From: RCC90-49c sp051016155
GTDB lineage: Bacteria > Bacteroidota > Bacteroidia > Cytophagales > Amoebophilaceae
NCBI GenBank assembly: GCA_051016155.1
Contig: CP136537.1
Coordinates: 682,001-746,000 of the forward strand
Direction: 5' to 3'
DNA length: 64,000 nt
In this document: piece after piece, positions 62,506 through 64,000 of the stretch
How the letters are laid out: each line of letters starts with the position of its first letter
Numbering within the stretch: the stretch's first letter is position 1
Notes under the pieces: generated by a model
Database searches by the model: none
Told to the model about the DNA's origin: nothing
Seen by the model: only the letters and a program-made list of their open reading frames with translations
Made by a program: the position numbers and the translations under genes

Positions 62506-63381
62506 CTAGTTTCTCACATCCAGCCCCCAGTGGAGCTTCTGGCGCAATACAGTAAAAATATTTTGCTGATCGAACTGAACAAGCTGGGCTTGGAAAGGGG
62601 CTTTTTTTACAGTGAGTACTATTTCGGTGTGGGTGACACTAGACCGCCCGTCAAGCGTAACCAAAAACTTCTGGTTCCTGCTCTCTACCTTCAAAGATAA
62701 TACTGCACTATCGGGCACTACCAAGGGCCGCACCGACAGGTTGTGCGGGGCTACCGGTGTGATGATGAGGTTATTGGCATCAGGCAATACTATAGGACCA
62801 CCACAGCTCAAAGAGTAGCCTGTAGACCCTGTAGGCGTAGCCACGATCAGCCCATCGGCCCAGTAGGTAGTGCTGGGACCATTGTTAACACCCACGTGGA
62901 TAGCAATCATTGAAGAGCTGTCTTGCTTGAGCAAGGCAACTTCATTCAAAGCAAAATGGGGGGATATTGCAGGGCCTTGTTGGGTTACCACCTGTAGTAG
63001 GGTACGTGAGTCCAAAGTGTAGTTGCCTTGCAAGTAGCGCTCCAGGACGGCCAAGGCCTCTTCTTGCGCTACCGTAGCCAAGAAGCCCATCCGCCCTATG
63101 TTGATGCCCAGTACAGGGATTTCAGCAGTGCCCACCTGGTGCACAGTCTCTAGTAGGGTGCCGTCGCCCCCTAGGCTCACCATCAAGTCCATGTGCGCCA
63201 GGTCTTCTGCCTGCGCCCAAGGCCGCAAAGTAGGTAACTGCAAGGAGGTAGCCTGCAAAAGTGTGTGTAAAGCTGGGGATACCCACAAGGTGGCTGAACG
63301 CTGCGCCAGTACCTGCAGCAGGTCTGTCACAAAAGGGAGTGCGTCTGGCGCCAGGCGTTTGCTGTGGAGGGCTATTTGCAT
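62506..63381 (-). CDS. nadK: NAD kinase
   Basis: From the ATG at 63381 (MQIALHSKRLAPDALPFVTDLLQ) the protein has 291 residues; the frame is open upstream to 63489 without homology. The GGDGTLLETVHQVG motif and the LGINIGRMGFLATV, NGPSTTYWADGLIVATPTGSTGYSLSCGGPIV signature are diagnostic. It phosphorylates NAD to NADP. It follows the PolX/PHP gene by 79 bp on the same strand. Confidence 0.94.
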   Translation of the reverse strand: MQIALHSKRLAPDALPFVTDLLQVLAQRSATLWVSPALHTLLQATSLQLPTLRPWAQAEDLAHMDLMVSLGGDGTLLETVHQVGTAEIPVLGINIGRMGFLATVAQEEALAVLERYLQGNYTLDSRTLLQVVTQQGPAISPHFALNEVALLKQDSSSMIAIHVGVNNGPSTTYWADGLIVATPTGSTGYSLSCGGPIVLPDANNLIITPVAPHNLSVRPLVVPDSAVLSLKVESRNQKFLVTLDGRSSVTHTEIVLTVKKAPFQAQLVQFDQQNIFTVLRQKLHWGLDVRN

Positions 63382-63460
63382 GAATAAAGGATAGACGTTG
63401 GTGTTGTCTTGGTCATAATGGATCAAAGTCCAATATAGCGCAAGTGTTTTGCATTTGGGC

Positions 63461-64000
63461 CTATACAACTTGAGTCTTGCGCCGCTCAAAATACGCTACT
63501 ACTTCATCACATGATAAGGCATTGAAAGTCTGTGCAGCCGTCAGTCCACCTTTTCTACCCACACAAACGCCATAATACATATTACTAACACCTGCTTGGT
63601 CGTGCGCATCTGGGTTCACACTGATCCAAACGTTTTTGCTGAGGGCATAGTCTACCCAACGCCAGTCTAGCTCTAAACGCCACGGATTACCATTGATTTC
63701 GATGATTACGCCATGCGCTGCACAAGCATCAATGACCGCCCGATGGTCCACAGGAAATCCTTCGCGCTTGAGCAAGAGCCGATTGGTCAAATGGGCCAGG
63801 ATGGTGGTGTAAGGATTACAGATGGCTTTAAGGACGCGGTCAGTCGCTTTTTGCACATTCATTTTCATGCCGGTGTGCACGGAGGCAATGACAAAATCAA
63901 AACGCGCTAGCACTTCGTCAGTATAGTCCAGCTGCCCATCACCTAGTACATCTGCCTCAATGCCTTTCAGTATTTTAAAAGGAGCTAGTGCTTCGTTCAA
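63461..64000 (-). CDS. PHP domain of a PolX-type DNA polymerase (partial)
   Basis: The 180 codons in the window form the C-terminal part; the gene continues beyond 64000. FKILKGIEADVLGDGQLDYTDEVLARFDFVIASVHTGM, PYTTILAHLTNRLLLKREGFPVDHRAVIDACAAHGVIIEINGNPWRLELDWRWVDYAL and ISVNPDAHDQAGVSNMYYGV carry the PHP metal ligands. The HLTNRLLLKREGF…EINGNPWRLDLDW pattern is that of the PHP domain at the end of bacterial PolX. The polymerase half must lie to the right. Confidence 0.85.
   Translation of the reverse strand: MNEALAPFKILKGIEADVLGDGQLDYTDEVLARFDFVIASVHTGMKMNVQKATDRVLKAICNPYTTILAHLTNRLLLKREGFPVDHRAVIDACAAHGVIIEINGNPWRLELDWRWVDYALSKNVWISVNPDAHDQAGVSNMYYGVCVGRKGGLTAAQTFNALSCDEVVAYFERRKTQVV

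Overview
The window comes from a member of the Bacteroidota, probably a Cytophagales-like lineage. The support is TamL (the lipoprotein form of BamA/TamA), GldD, an atpBEFHAG cluster without atpDC, adjacent DUF6452-like and DUF6048-like genes, several lipoproteins, a bacterial GH3-family adenylase, and candidate promoters of the TAnnTTTG (-7) type. Base composition is moderate. The gene set is that of a walled, respiring bacterium: ATP synthase, complex I subunits, murD, rpsA, pyrG, pgk, greA, recR, rny, hslV, lolD. Mobile and decaying sequences are frequent: PD-(D/E)XK (Rpn-type) elements, AAA/PD-(D/E)XK proteins, IS5, a group II intron, a TPR repeat protein and intergenic repeats. That pattern resembles host-associated Bacteroidota, but the lifestyle is an inference.

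Layout. 1-6.7 kb is accessory DNA: an rpn gene split by an ORF-degenerate group II intron, an MNT-HEPN gene and the remnant of a second copy, a decayed rpn relative, and a 450-bp repeat present two and a half times with strong palindromes. 6.8-12.7 kb holds a lipoprotein with 16 near-identical 42-residue TPRs, plus an intact and a truncated AAA/PD-(D/E)XK gene. 13-20 kb has tRNA-Val, an AsmA-like protein, two fused IS5-type elements with a triplicated end, a GH3 enzyme and a coiled-coil surface protein. 20-34 kb is energy metabolism and housekeeping: nuoJ, atpGAH, an inserted rpn gene, atpFEB, a lipase-like lipoprotein, psd, hslV, nuoK, an M3 peptidase, nuoA and nuoB. 34-64 kb is mostly core genes: rny, tamL, an rRNA methyltransferase, recR, gldD, rpsA, three tRNAs, murD, cca, pyrG, lolD, yebC, pgk, tsaC/sua5, greA, HIT, a VanX-like dipeptidase, fadD, nadK and the end of a PolX/PHP gene.

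Themes. (1) Splicing of the intron would restore a normal rpn reading frame exactly, and the intron has matching candidate EBS1 and EBS2 sequences. (2) Complex I genes are scattered instead of forming one nuo operon. (3) An rpn gene sits inside the atp operon. (4) A degenerate intergenic repeat family recurs in both orientations, often ending in a CAATGGCCTCAT-like sequence. Most genes without a clear family are secreted or lipid-anchored.
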